Shown: positions 1-9,582, counted from the stretch's first letter. The stretch: DNA of 64,000 bases from Pelagomonas calceolata (GCA_918797485.1 CAKKNE010000003.1:3534001-3598000), one strand, 5' to 3'. Notes: generated from the sequence alone by a model not told the origin. Made by a program: numbers and translations.

Positions 1-2447
1 CCCGCGTCGAAGCTCCAGCCGTCGTTCTTCGCGTTGTAGATGCGCTGGCGGTACGCCTCGGCGTCCTCGCCGTATTGCTTCTCGTCGTCCTTGCTGCAGC
101 CGCCGACGGTGTTGCAGACCCACGCCTGGTCCTCGATGGCCTCCCAGCACTGGCCGACAAGGTAAGCTCCAAAAGCCACGATCCAGAAGAAGATGCTGTA
201 GTCCCGCGCGACCGCCATCTGCAGCGACGACTCGCTCCACAGCGACGAGAACATGCGGTTCGTCGCCCGCAGGATGACGGCCACATAATCGAAGAGCCAG
301 TCCTGGAAGTAGGCCGGCACGAGACCCCCCAACAACTCCCAAAAAATCGCAAAGTTCCGCCGGACGCCCGACGGCCGCTGCGCCCGCTTCAAACAGATGT
401 CCTCCCACTCGGCCGTGAAGACCATGATGAGCACGGAGTAGCCGAACCAGCAGCAGATCTTGATGAAGCGGCCGGCCGACGCGCGGTCGGCCTTCTCGCC
501 GTGCTCGCTGTCCAGCGTCTCGAGCTCGGCCCAGTCGACGTCGCGCGGCTCCGGCAGGGGCGTCAGCTCCATCGGGACGGGCTCGCGGTGGCGGTGCAGG
601 CACCCCTTGAGCCCCGTGAGGTAGTAGCCCGCCTTCTCGAGCAGGACGAAGAGCGGGTCGAACCGCGTCGGCTTGTGGTGGAGCTTGGGCGGCCGGTACG
701 TCTGCGGCACCTCGATGGGGTCGTTCGTCGCGCCCAGGGGGCAGTTCGTGGCGCACTGGGCCAGCTCCAGCGAGTTGAAGACGACGACCGCGGAGCCGCC
801 CCGCGGCGCCGCCTCGCCGGCGTGCTCGATGAGCTTCAGGCGCGCCGCCTCGGCCCTTCTAATGGCGTCCGCCGGGTCCGCGGCCTCGTCCTCGACGGAA
901 TGCTCCACAAACGAACAGCAGCAGATGCACCCGTCGATGCACTTGGCGCAGCCCTGCTGGATCTTCTTCTTCTCGCCGCTGTCCCACCGCCGCTGCAGCT
1001 CCTCGCGCCACCGCGCGCGCTCGATCTCCTTCAGTTCGTCGATGAACTTGCGCACGCGGCCCCGCAGCCCGCCGTCGCCGGTGAGGTACCAGCTCAGGGC
1101 CCCGACCTCCCTGACGACGGTCTCCATGAGCGTCCGGTGGCGGTCCTCGGCCGCCTTGATCGCATGCGCGGACGCGCCCGTCGCCTTCAGCCGCGCGATC
1201 TTGTCCTCCTGCGCGGCGACGGCGGCCCGGGCCTCGCCCCCCGGAGCCTCCTCGTCCTGGACGGCGCGCGTCTCCGCGTCGAGGTGGCGGCACGGCACGA
1301 CCGCCACGACGCTTCCGGGCACCTGGAACACGCTCTCGAAGAACGTCCTCACGTCGACCGGGTCCCGCAATTCCTCGGGGAGGCCCGTGCACACCACCGC
1401 GTAGTGGTTCGCCGGCGCGCTATCGGCGGCCTCCCGGATGATCTCCTGGGCCTCGAGGTCGTGCGCGTCGATGATCCGGTAGGCGGCCCAGTGCCCGAGC
1501 CACAGCACGAGCACGGCCGCCCAGAGCTGCCAGACGGCCGTGCTGCCCGCCCGACAGAACACGTTCGTGATGTGGATCCGGTCGAACCCCGGCGAGCGGG
1601 CCCGGCGCCAGCCCGCGCGCTTGGCGACGCAGGGGCACCAGACGCCCCGGACGAACTCGGCGTTGCCGCTGTAGTCGTCGCCCCAGTCGTTGGTAGATGC
1701 GAACTCGTCGCCGTCGTCGTATCTATAGATGTACTGTCGTTCCGACTTGTCCGACCCGCAGTTGTCCGTGTTCTCCGGCGCGTCGTCCGCGCCGACCTCG
1801 CCCGCCCACTGACCTTTATCCGGCGTGATTCGGAACGTGTAGCAGAGCGCCCCGCAGTTCGTGGGGCAGCCCGCGGAGGCCTTCGCGTACGAATCTCTGT
1901 TCGTCGTTTCGTCTTCGTAAACGCACCGCGCCGGGTCGAGCGCGAAGACCACCGCTAGAGGAAACGCGAGGAGCGCCCAGATCTCCAAGCAGGCCAGGCG
2001 CATGCGCACCCGTCTGACGTGCAGCGCGCCATCCACTCCAGCCTTCGCCCGCACCTCGTCCTGGTCGAGGTCGAAGACGGACCGCGACCACGCGTGCAGG
2101 TTCCGGGCTTTCCCCACGCGCCCCTCGGGGTCCGTCGGCGCGACCACCGGGCCCTCGCCGGCCACGTACCGCTGAAAAATGAACGCGAAGAGCCCCACTT
2201 TCAACGTGACCTCGAAGACGACGGCGGCGCAGCCCACGATGTCCTCCGGGAACTCGACTCCCCAGACAAACAAAGCGATAATCAGCCAGACCGTCACGGC
2301 TAATAGGGATATGAGTCCGATATAAAATTTGTGGTGGCCCTTCCAGCCGGGCAGCTTCTTCATCCAGAAGCGGACGCCGTGCGTCGCGGCGCGCTCCTTC
2401 TTTTGTGAAGGGGGCGCCGCGCGCGGCGGCGGCGGTGCGGCGGCCAT
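1..2447 (-). CDS. OSCA/CSC1/TMEM63-family mechanosensitive channel (partial, C-terminus off window)
   Basis: The frame from ATG at 2447 stays open to the left edge (about 815 residues visible), so the gene is cut there. After a Pro/Ala-rich start come membrane segments near residues 45-65 and 75-95, another pair around 155-260, then a long cytosolic stretch. That stretch opens with NHYAVVCTGLP and later has GSAVVVFNSLE and EPRDVDW, the signatures of the cytosolic domain of the 10-TM CSC1/OSCA/TMEM63 family. More membrane helices follow (ICCWFGYSVLIMVF, YSIFFWIVAFGAYL). The family forms osmotic or stretch-gated cation channels in plasma or endomembranes. A cysteine-rich insert (CIDGCICCC) sits in the cytosolic loop. 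The frame on the opposite strand is also open but is a GC-rich shadow. Family assignment is by motif; ion selectivity cannot be judged. Confidence 0.8.
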   Translation of the reverse strand, partial: MAAAPPPPRAAPPSQKKERAATHGVRFWMKKLPGWKGHHKFYIGLISLLAVTVWLIIALFVWGVEFPEDIVGCAAVVFEVTLKVGLFAFIFQRYVAGEGPVVAPTDPEGRVGKARNLHAWSRSVFDLDQDEVRAKAGVDGALHVRRVRMRLACLEIWALLAFPLAVVFALDPARCVYEDETTNRDSYAKASAGCPTNCGALCYTFRITPDKGQWAGEVGADDAPENTDNCGSDKSERQYIYRYDDGDEFASTNDWGDDYSGNAEFVRGVWCPCVAKRAGWRRARSPGFDRIHITNVFCRAGSTAVWQLWAAVLVLWLGHWAAYRIIDAHDLEAQEIIREAADSAPANHYAVVCTGLPEELRDPVDVRTFFESVFQVPGSVVAVVPCRHLDAETRAVQDEEAPGGEARAAVAAQEDKIARLKATGASAHAIKAAEDRHRTLMETVVREVGALSWYLTGDGGLRGRVRKFIDELKEIERARWREELQRRWDSGEKKKIQQGCAKCIDGCICCCSFVEHSVEDEAADPADAIRRAEAARLKLIEHAGEAAPRGGSAVVVFNSLELAQCATNCPLGATNDPIEVPQTYRPPKLHHKPTRFDPLFVLLEKAGYYLTGLKGCLHRHREPVPMELTPLPEPRDVDWAELETLDSEHGEKADRASAGRFIKICCWFGYSVLIMVFTAEWEDICLKRAQRPSGVRRNFAIFWELLGGLVPAYFQDWLFDYVAVILRATNRMFSSLWSESSLQMAVARDYSIFFWIVAFGAYLVGQCWEAIEDQAWVCNTVGGCSKDDEKQYGEDAEAYRQRIYNAKNDGWSFDA

Positions 2448-2818
2448 CGGCGCGCTGCTTCGGGGTCGTGGGCCCGGGCGGCCGTTCCGGAGCGGCGCGG
2501 GGGCGCGTTCCGGGCGCGTCGACGGTGCTAGGTGCTGCGGCCGCGCCCCGGCGGAGGCAGCCCGCTTCCGCTGCGGCGGCGATTCTGCCTCTCCGGAGCG
2601 CACGCGCGCCGCTCGCGCCGGACGGATGCCTCGGCCTGTATCGCGTGCCCGGGGGCGCCGCGAGGCGTCTCGCGAAAAAATTCAAAATACCGTGGGTGGT
2701 ACTATACTTATAGTAGGTATAGTATAGTACCGTAGGTCTCTCTGGTTAAAATGCCTCGCGCGCGGTGCCTTTTGCATCGATGTGCATTGCTGACACCTGA
2801 GGTTAGGCAATATAACGC
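2448..2818. promoter_or_regulatory. Divergent intergenic region (OSCA-like / MCM10-like)
   Basis: The 371 bp between two divergently transcribed genes must hold both promoters. The only distinctive sequence is an AT-rich patch at about 2699-2732 made of overlapping TATAGTA-like words, in an otherwise very GC-rich stretch. No gene is seen here. Confidence 0.35.
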
Positions 2819-3763
2819 ATGATCCCCCTCTCCTCCGCGCGCCGGCGGCCGGCCAGCGGCGCGTCGTACCGCGCCGCAGCAGCGCCGCGGCCGCCCGTGC
2901 CGCCGCGCGCCGGCCCGGCGCCGCGGCCGAAGCGGCCGAAGGCGAGCAAGGAGGACCCGCTCGCGGCCGCCCTCGCGCCGCGCAAGGAAGCCAAGCGGCC
3001 GAAGAGGGCGTCGCTGCGCGAGCGGCCCGTGACGGAGCTCGGGGACGACGACGACGACGACGCCGCCGGGCCGCCGCGCCGCGCGACGCCGCGCGGCGTC
3101 GCGCTGCCGGGCGAGTCGGCCGTCTTCTGCCGCGAGCGGCCGCGTATTACAAAAGAGGCCTACGCCTACGTCGCGCGGCAGCGCGCGCCTCCACAAAAGC
3201 CTCCGCAGCGGCGGCGCGGGCCACCCATGCGCCGCGCGCCGGTCGCCAAAGCGCCGGCCGCGGCGCCGGCCGCGGCGCCGTGGCTGCGGCCCCTGGGCGA
3301 CGACGAGCGGAAGCGCCTCAAGGCATCGAAAGGTGCCCACGCCCGGCAAGCGCAGGCCGAGCGCGCGGACCGGGGCCTGGGCGCGCTCGCGAAGCTCGAG
3401 AAGCGCGAGGCGGCCGCCGACGACGCCGCCGCGAAGGCCGCGCTGTCGATGCGCGTGCGCTGCTTCAAATGCGTCGACTGCGCGCGGCTCTTCGAATCAA
3501 AGCCTGAGGCGTGCGTCCGGCGAGATCATCATATAGAGATGGCCTTCGCCGTGCGGCGTTGCTTCGCGTGCGGGAAATGCGGCCGTTCAATATTTTCTTT
3601 GGAACGGCGGCCGCGCGGCGCGTGTGCGTGCGGCGCGGACGCGTGGCGCAACCGCGAGAACGATAGTGATGTGCGAGCCGTCGCGGCGCCCGACACCTTC
3701 CGGCCGGCCCTCGCCGAGTGGACGTCCACCAGCGACGTCTCGGCGTTAGTAAACAACATCTAG
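2819..3763 (+). CDS. MCM10-like C-terminal zinc-binding protein
   Basis: 314 residues. The first ~190 are low-complexity, basic and Pro/Ala-rich with an acidic DDDDDD run. Residues 213-282 form a Cys-rich module with CFKCVDC, a Cys/His pair (CVRRDHH), CFACGKCGRSIFSLERRP and CACGADAW. This order matches the C-terminal paired zinc region of MCM10, the replication-initiation factor that binds DNA, CMG helicase and Pol alpha, including the preceding LEKRE helix and the SLDR-like step. The OB-fold and CCCH finger of full MCM10 are not present and there is no room upstream for them. It is either a split or minimal MCM10 or a nuclear protein that kept only this module. Its stop lies 3 nt from that of the convergent OSCP1 gene. 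Confidence 0.65.
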   Translation: MIPLSSARRRPASGASYRAAAAPRPPVPPRAGPAPRPKRPKASKEDPLAAALAPRKEAKRPKRASLRERPVTELGDDDDDDAAGPPRRATPRGVALPGESAVFCRERPRITKEAYAYVARQRAPPQKPPQRRRGPPMRRAPVAKAPAAAPAAAPWLRPLGDDERKRLKASKGAHARQAQAERADRGLGALAKLEKREAAADDAAAKAALSMRVRCFKCVDCARLFESKPEACVRRDHHIEMAFAVRRCFACGKCGRSIFSLERRPRGACACGADAWRNRENDSDVRAVAAPDTFRPALAEWTSTSDVSALVNNI

Positions 3764-3766
3764 GTT

Positions 3767-4834
3767 TTACTTAATCGAGTCCATCAGGTCCAGCAAATCG
3801 TCGGAGTCGTCACTCTTCGCCTCGCTCTTCACATCGTCATCGAACCCGAGCTCCGCGAAGCGCTCGTCCACGCCCTTCCGCTGCGCGCGGGCGTCGATCC
3901 TCCGCGCGTCGTCTACTAGTGGAGACGCCGCCTCATGTTCATCTTCGAAGAGCGCCAACCGAAAACTCTCCACCGGTACGTCGTCGCCGCCGACCAGGTC
4001 CGCCAGCAGGTTCAGCTCCAGACAGGCCGTCGACGGCTTCGCCGCCGGCGGCTCCTCCTTTGCCGCGACGGGTTTCACCTCGGGTACCTCTTTCGCCTCG
4101 GGGAGTGGCTCCGCGTACATGTTCCTGCCCAATTGACGAGCGTGCCGCGACCTGTTTTCAGCATGGTAGTTTCGTGCCAAGGGATGCGTCTTCGTCAGTG
4201 GTAGCGCGCCAGTCGTCAGGGGGCCGCCGTGCTCCAACCTTAAAGTGCCGTCCTGGCCTTGTAAATCGCGCTGGAGAAAGATCGAGACCCGCACTCTCCG
4301 CGTCGAAAAGAAGCTTAGTAATTGCTGCCGACACAAACACCAGTCGCCCGGCGTGAACCGCCCGTAGCACGTCTGACACGACTCCAAGCAGTAATCTAGC
4401 AACGCATCGGTCACGTCAGAAGCACACATCTTTTTGAGCTGCTCCAGGTGCTCAATAGTGACATCTAATACATGGCAGGGTGTCGCTACCCTTACCACTT
4501 GAAATTTCGCCCCCATGACCATCAGACTGTAAAGTTTACCCATGCTCGTCTCGTTCAGCTTCATGATTGAACTATGGGCCAGTTTATCGAAGATCTGGCG
4601 CACGTTCCGGTCCTTATACAGGAATTGGGGTTTAAACAACTCTTCGACGAAGCGCCGCGAGAACATCGTTTTCACGACGTCGCACAGCACGCGCTGCGAC
4701 TTGTCGGTCTTGACTTGTTGCGCGCCCAGGCGCTGTTCGAGGACATACAGCATCTCGCCGCCCAGGTTGATCACGAGCAGAGGCATGGCGTGCCGGAGGC
4801 CTAGGGCCTCATTCGTTTGAGTGGGCTTGGCCAT
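3767..4834 (-). CDS. OSCP1: OSCP1/NOR1 homologue
   Basis: 355 residues. The N-terminal ~210 match OSCP1 closely: MPLLVINLGGEMLYVLEQRL, MFSRRFVEELFKPQ, LAHSSIMKLNETSM and RVSIFLQ correspond to the conserved blocks of the animal protein. The C-terminal ~130 residues are acidic and low-complexity, ending LLDLMDSIK. Family knowledge: OSCP1 (organic solute carrier partner 1, NOR1) is a soluble protein found mainly in ciliated lineages and linked to cilia and transport regulation. That fits PACRG elsewhere in the window. Intronless; ATG at 4834. It is convergent with the MCM10-like gene (3 nt gap) and divergent from the WDR54-like gene. Confidence 0.9.
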   Translation of the reverse strand: MAKPTQTNEALGLRHAMPLLVINLGGEMLYVLEQRLGAQQVKTDKSQRVLCDVVKTMFSRRFVEELFKPQFLYKDRNVRQIFDKLAHSSIMKLNETSMGKLYSLMVMGAKFQVVRVATPCHVLDVTIEHLEQLKKMCASDVTDALLDYCLESCQTCYGRFTPGDWCLCRQQLLSFFSTRRVRVSIFLQRDLQGQDGTLRLEHGGPLTTGALPLTKTHPLARNYHAENRSRHARQLGRNMYAEPLPEAKEVPEVKPVAAKEEPPAAKPSTACLELNLLADLVGGDDVPVESFRLALFEDEHEAASPLVDDARRIDARAQRKGVDERFAELGFDDDVKSEAKSDDSDDLLDLMDSIK

Positions 4835-5167
4835 CGCGTCTGGCAGCGCCTCACGCCTGTGGCGTCTCGAGGCTGCCCGGAGCGGCCTTGGGGCAGCGCT
4901 CGTCGGGTGCGCGCGGCGCGAGGTGCCCCGGCCGGGTCCCCTGCCGGCGGCAAATCGATGCTGGTTCGGTGTACGCGGCGGCGAATCAAGAGCGTCGAGT
5001 TTTAAGTACCTCGCACGCTAGCTCGAGCGCGCTGCCCGCGGCCGCGTATCGTGGCTTCGGAGCCGCCACCGGTCGTCCGGCAGCGCATACCACGCGCCCG
5101 AAGCCTCAGCGCAGCTCGACGCCGCGCGGCGCCGCAGCGCGGACGGGACTGGGCAGCCCCCAGACCC
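4835..5167. promoter_or_regulatory. Divergent intergenic region (OSCP1 / WDR54-like)
   Basis: About 330 bp between two divergent starts. It is GC-rich with no recognisable motif beyond being the shared promoter space. Open frames through it show no family similarity. Confidence 0.3.
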
Positions 5168-6067
5168 ATGGAATCCTGGTCGAGGGACGCGCCCGTCGAT
5201 CTACAACCGACGCACCTCCCCTCCTTACTGTTCAACAACCTCGCCAGTAGCAAAGGTTTACTTGCTTACGCGCACGACTCGCAAGTGACGATCCTCGAGG
5301 CGCGAGGCACTAATAACAAAAGGACATTGCAACTGCGGACCAAGGTCCTCTCATCAGTGTTCGTCGACGGTGAGACGCTCGTCGTCGGTGCCGCGGGCTA
5401 CGTGGAGATCTGGCAAGTGCCCTCGCCGGCCAAAGCGCGGCTCGTGAAGAGGCATGCGCTCGGCGACTTCGCGGACGACGACGCGACACAACCTTTCTGT
5501 CGGGGGAGTGCCCTTGTACAAGGTGTGATTTGCGTCGGGTGTTCTTCCGGAGAAATCCTGAGGTTCGAGGGCGACCGTCAAACGCAATCGTTGCGGGGCC
5601 ACCGGGCGCCCCTGACGTGTCTAGCTAATTCTTCAAAACTAGTCTCGGGATGCGACCGCGGCGAAATACGCTCGTGGGAGGGCGACGAAAGTTTTGTCAT
5701 CGAGGACGGCACGCGCGCGGCGGACATCGGCGGGGACCCCTGTTCGTCAATAGCGGTCTACGACGATCAGATAGTGGCGGGCTTCGCGTCGGGCCGCGTC
5801 CGCTGTTACTCGGCCAAGGGCGAGGTGTTGCACGACCTCCAAGCGCACGCGCGGTGTCTGACGGCCCTCACGATACAGGGAGACCGCCTCGCGACCGTCG
5901 CCGAGGACGCCCACGTCTTTGTGTGGAGCCTGCCTTCCTTGGAGATGGTCCACGCGTCGCACGTGACGGATTCGCTCCTGACCGGCGTGGCGTTTCTGGA
6001 CGAAAGGTCGCTCGCGTGTACGGCGTACGATTCACAAACGGTGACGGTGCTGCGGCGCGAGTCGTAA
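5168..6067 (+). CDS. WDR54-like WD40 beta-propeller protein
   Basis: 299 residues from ATG 5168. An in-frame extension to 5051 is possible, but homology starts at about LLFNNLA. Repeats are recognisable: GVICVGCSSGEILRFEG, LRGHRAPLTCL, DQIVAGFASGRVRCY, LQAHARCLTALTIQGDRL, DAHVFVWSLPS and a final SLACTAYDSQTVTVLRR. The order and spacing match WDR54, a single seven-bladed propeller protein of ciliated eukaryotes with roles in signalling and endosomal scaffolds. No other domain is present. The stop is 16 nt from that of the convergent ankyrin gene. Confidence 0.75.
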   Translation: MESWSRDAPVDLQPTHLPSLLFNNLASSKGLLAYAHDSQVTILEARGTNNKRTLQLRTKVLSSVFVDGETLVVGAAGYVEIWQVPSPAKARLVKRHALGDFADDDATQPFCRGSALVQGVICVGCSSGEILRFEGDRQTQSLRGHRAPLTCLANSSKLVSGCDRGEIRSWEGDESFVIEDGTRAADIGGDPCSSIAVYDDQIVAGFASGRVRCYSAKGEVLHDLQAHARCLTALTIQGDRLATVAEDAHVFVWSLPSLEMVHASHVTDSLLTGVAFLDERSLACTAYDSQTVTVLRRES

Positions 6068-6083
6068 TGTAATTGGACTAGTC

Positions 6084-7097
6084 TTATTTTGCGGTTCGCC
6101 TGGGCCGGAGCACTACGTCGCCGACGACGAAGGCACCGATCTGGCGCGTGAGGTTCTCGTCGCCGGCGACGGCGTTGCCGGGGAGGCGGTCCAAGGTGAG
6201 GGCGACGGTGCGCGCCCAGTAGGCGGGGAGGTAGCGGTCGAAGAGCTCGATCAAGCAACGCTCTTCGTTGGTAGTAGGTTTCCCGTGGCAGCTTCGAGCG
6301 ATGGCGTGTAGGTAATCCAGTGGCGTCTTCCCGAAGTTGTCCCTGATATCAATGTCCGCGCCGTGCATGAGGAGCACGCGCGCCATGCCGGGGTGTTCAT
6401 CTTGGACCGCGGCGTGGAGGAGGGTTATGCCGTCAGAGCACGTCCTCGCGTTGATGCGAACGCCCCGCGCCAGTATCATTCGCACGCACTCGGGGCTCAC
6501 GACGGGAGCCCCGCGTGTCTGCTCCTCGTCCGCCTCCTCGTCCGTCAGCGTGAGCCTCCCGTTCGCGAAGCCTTCGCACGCGGACCACAGGGGCATGAAA
6601 TCTACTCGGTCAACACCGTCAGGACACGGAATCACCGCATCCGGACCGGTCTGCGGGTCGTGCTCGACGCCGGAAGCGCTCGCGCCCCGGTCCAGCAACA
6701 ACCGGACTACCTCGGGCCGTCCTTCCCGGCAGGCCGCGTGGAGCGGATCACAATATTGGTTGCTTTGGTATGGGCTGGCGCCGCGGTCCAGCAGCACGCG
6801 GACAACCTCGACGTGGCCCAAACTGCTGGCGACGCAGATCGGAAACATAGTCCTCGCGATGATTTCGTCGCGCGGGAAATCGAGGAACCGCGCCGCCGCA
6901 GCTGCGTCCCCGGCCTCGCACGCCCGCACGAGCTTCTCCTCGCGTTGCTCGCGCGCCTCCTCGTCGGCCGCCTCTTGCGCCTCTGTCAGGAGAAAAAAAT
7001 CGTAATCATCTTCGTCCTCGCTGTCGCAGTCATCGTCCTCCTCGCTGTCCCAGTTAGCCGAATACTCGTCGTCGTCGTCGCTGTCCGAATCACTCAT
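6084..7097 (-). CDS. Ankyrin-repeat protein with acidic N-terminus
   Basis: 337 residues. An Asp/Glu/Ser-rich head (residues 1-55) is followed by a charged helix (EEAREQREEKLVRACEAGD). Ankyrin repeats lie at about 55-260: FPICVASSLGHVEVVRVLLD, DPLHAACREGRPEVVRLLLD, a diverged one, and ITLLHAAVQDEHPGMARVLL. The C-terminus is a non-repeat helical tail. It is a protein-interaction module of unknown partner with no membrane segment or signal peptide. Intronless; it shares a tail-to-tail junction with the WDR54-like gene. Confidence 0.85.
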   Translation of the reverse strand: MSDSDSDDDDEYSANWDSEEDDDCDSEDEDDYDFFLLTEAQEAADEEAREQREEKLVRACEAGDAAAAARFLDFPRDEIIARTMFPICVASSLGHVEVVRVLLDRGASPYQSNQYCDPLHAACREGRPEVVRLLLDRGASASGVEHDPQTGPDAVIPCPDGVDRVDFMPLWSACEGFANGRLTLTDEEADEEQTRGAPVVSPECVRMILARGVRINARTCSDGITLLHAAVQDEHPGMARVLLMHGADIDIRDNFGKTPLDYLHAIARSCHGKPTTNEERCLIELFDRYLPAYWARTVALTLDRLPGNAVAGDENLTRQIGAFVVGDVVLRPRRTAK

Positions 7098-7623
7098 CTG
7101 GTCCCCTTGGACTGTGGTCGGTGAATTTACGCCGCAGGGCTGCCCGGCTTGGAACGCGCCCGTCGCAGCTTCCCGTCGGGTGTTTGCGACAATCTGCCAG
7201 GGCCCAGAGTCCGCCTTTTAGGCAGATTCTCCAGGCGCTTTATGGCAGTCTCCTCCTGGTTTTTTGCACCAGGCCGGGCCAGCCAAAAAGCTGGAACGAC
7301 ACGAGCGTAGGCTTCCCGTCGGGCGCGACCGAGAAATCGGAAGGGGCGCCTCGCGAACGCGCAGTAAAACCCGTTTTTTACCAGGGGCGCGACGTGGACG
7401 CTCCCGTGCCTCCCTGTCCGGAGCCCCCAGGGGCTGCGCAGCTCATCTGAGGACTGAGGAGCTCGCCCCGGCGCCCCCGCAGCGCAGGGCTCGCGCACGC
7501 CGCTCCAGCTTTTAAACGAGGGCCTGAGAGCCTGGCCAGCCTCTCCCAGCCTTTTTGGACCGCCGCGACGGCCCGCGGACGCCCCCGAACGGCTCGAGAC
7601 GCCGTCGCAGCGAAGCCACAAAA
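7098..7623. promoter_or_regulatory. Divergent intergenic region (ankyrin / kinase)
   Basis: About 520 bp between divergent genes. It is GC-rich, and several open frames on both strands show no domain and look like GC-driven shadows. I see no RNA gene or repeat. The kinase could start in frame at 7555 inside this stretch. Confidence 0.3.
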
Positions 7624-9582
7624 ATGCCCTCGCACCACTCCCAAAAGCGGCCGCGCGGCGTCGCGAGCGGGTCCTGGGATTTAGATGCGGCGGCACCACC
7701 CACGGAAGAGCAGGGCGACCTCGGCGCGGCGCTGGAAGCGGAATCGAGGACGGTAGGCCTCGCCTTAGGAACACCTCGAGATTTCGACCGGCGCTTCGAG
7801 GTCTGCGACGTGATCGGGCGCGGCGCGTTCTCCGTCGTCAGTCGTGTGGTAGAACGAGCGTCGGGGCGACGGCTAGCTGTGAAAACGTTAGATGCCCGAC
7901 CGCTGCGGCTACGACCGAACTTCTCGCCGAAACGGCTGCTGCGGGAGGCCTGCATCCTCTCGCGGCTGCGCCATCCGAACGTCGTAAGCTACGTGGGGGT
8001 CTGGGCCGGCGGCGATTCGTTGCGACTCGTCATGGAGGAGGCCGCGGGGCGCGAGTTGTTCGACGTCATCCTCGAGAAGCAGGCCATCGAGGAACCGCGC
8101 GCGAAGCCGATCCTGCGCCAGCTCACGGGCGCTTTAGCTTATTTGCACGAACATAAAATAGCCCACAGAGACGTCAAGCCGGAAAACGTCCTCGTGTCGA
8201 GCGACGAGCCGCCGCGCGTCACGCTCATCGACTTTGGATTGTCCAAGGCATTGCTGGAGGAGGGCGACGAGGAGGCCTTTCCCTTGTTAGCTACGTCCGT
8301 CGGAAAGACGTTCGTGGGCACGCCCTGCTATCTCGCGCCGGAGATCGAAGCCATCCACCAGGGCGGCGCCGACGCTCCGAGAAGCTACGGCGTCGCCGTC
8401 GACGCCTGGTCTCTTGGAGCCGTCGTCAACGTCACGCTTGTAGCGAGGTTTCCCGAGTTTGAGAGATCTTCTGCCAAGTCTAGGGTCAAAGTCGACACGG
8501 CCGCGTTCCGAGGCGTCTCGCCCGAAGCAAGGGACCTCGTCGCGCGGCTCATGGTGCCGAATCCCGCGGAACGCCTTACCACAAGAGACGCGTTGGATCA
8601 TCCCTGGTTGTCAGATGATGCAGAAAGGCCGTCCTCGCCCATCAAAAACGTGGACGACATGGCGCTCGTGCCTAGAAAACCGGAGACAGGGGAGCCCGTG
8701 TTCCGGGTCGACGACTTGTTGGGCCTGCAGCAGACGATCGCCGTGTGTTTACGGAGTGCCTTCGCGACGTACCAGGACGTGCCCGGGGTCTCTCGAGCTT
8801 TGAGGCAGAGTGCGGTGCTATGTAGATCACAGTTACTGGAGAACGCGAAACTCCTGAGAAAAATAGAACATACAGCTTCGTCGGTCCTCGACATCCACGA
8901 CGATCTTGAGTTAGCGGTCGACGCCGGGCAATCGGCACTAGCCAGAGAACTCGTCGCGACCGTCAAGGGCTGGGTCGGCGGCCTCAAGGAGGCCGTCAAG
9001 GACGTCCAGAAGGGCAACGCCGCGCAGATGCGCCACCTGCACCAGGCGATTAGTGAGGTCGAGAGCGCCTGCGAGAAGGACGGCTATGATTCGGATTGCG
9101 CGACGAAGGACGGCCGCGAGCCCCTCCCCTTACCGAAGACCGACGAGTCCCTCCACGACGGAGCGCTGGACGGCGTCGAGGACGCCTTGAAAGCAGCGAC
9201 GAACGCCGCGTCGGCCATCGCCACCGCTTCAAGAGACGCGCGGTCCGCCTCCTTTTCTGTGCAAGAAACGGCCATCACGCCCCAGTTCTTCCCGGACGCG
9301 CCGGCGCCGGAGCGGGTCTTCGAGCTAGCTCTTCGACAGTTGGAGCGTGTTGATGCGGTCCTGGAACGGTTGGCTTTACTCTGGGATTCGACCGAGGTCG
9401 TTTTTGACACTTTATTACAAAAGTCGGAGCACATCGAGAAATTTCTCGAATTTGCCAGGGAGCCGCAATTACTGGGACGGTTCCGGCAAAGGTTGGCGGA
9501 GTACAAGCGGTTCTGGGTCGACGTCCAGGCCGTGTCTCGAGCTACTTTACAGAACTCGCCGCGGGGCGCGGCGGTCGAGTGA
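7624..9582 (+). CDS. CAMK/CHK2-like serine/threonine protein kinase with helical C-terminal extension
   Basis: 652 residues from ATG 7624 (a start at 7555 would add 23). The kinase domain lies at about residues 58-320 and is complete: IGRGAFSVVSRV glycine loop, LAVKTL lysine, REACIL helix-C glutamate, HRDVKPENVL catalytic loop, DFGLSK, GTPCYLAPE and DAWSLGAV. The Lys in HRDVKPEN marks it as Ser/Thr specific and the pattern is CAMK/CHK2-like, but no FHA domain precedes it. The C-terminal ~330 residues are mostly helical with no recognised domain (KLLRKIEHTASSVLDIHDDL, then LLQKSEHIEKFLEFAREPQL). They may form a coiled-coil regulatory region. Intronless. The substrate is unknown. Confidence 0.9.
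   Translation: MPSHHSQKRPRGVASGSWDLDAAAPPTEEQGDLGAALEAESRTVGLALGTPRDFDRRFEVCDVIGRGAFSVVSRVVERASGRRLAVKTLDARPLRLRPNFSPKRLLREACILSRLRHPNVVSYVGVWAGGDSLRLVMEEAAGRELFDVILEKQAIEEPRAKPILRQLTGALAYLHEHKIAHRDVKPENVLVSSDEPPRVTLIDFGLSKALLEEGDEEAFPLLATSVGKTFVGTPCYLAPEIEAIHQGGADAPRSYGVAVDAWSLGAVVNVTLVARFPEFERSSAKSRVKVDTAAFRGVSPEARDLVARLMVPNPAERLTTRDALDHPWLSDDAERPSSPIKNVDDMALVPRKPETGEPVFRVDDLLGLQQTIAVCLRSAFATYQDVPGVSRALRQSAVLCRSQLLENAKLLRKIEHTASSVLDIHDDLELAVDAGQSALARELVATVKGWVGGLKEAVKDVQKGNAAQMRHLHQAISEVESACEKDGYDSDCATKDGREPLPLPKTDESLHDGALDGVEDALKAATNAASAIATASRDARSASFSVQETAITPQFFPDAPAPERVFELALRQLERVDAVLERLALLWDSTEVVFDTLLQKSEHIEKFLEFAREPQLLGRFRQRLAEYKRFWVDVQAVSRATLQNSPRGAAVE

Noticed and set aside
75-1958. 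A 627-codon open frame on the plus strand
   Set aside because: It is the mirror of the OSCA/TMEM63-type coding region on the minus strand, has shadow-like Arg/Val/Leu composition and no motif.
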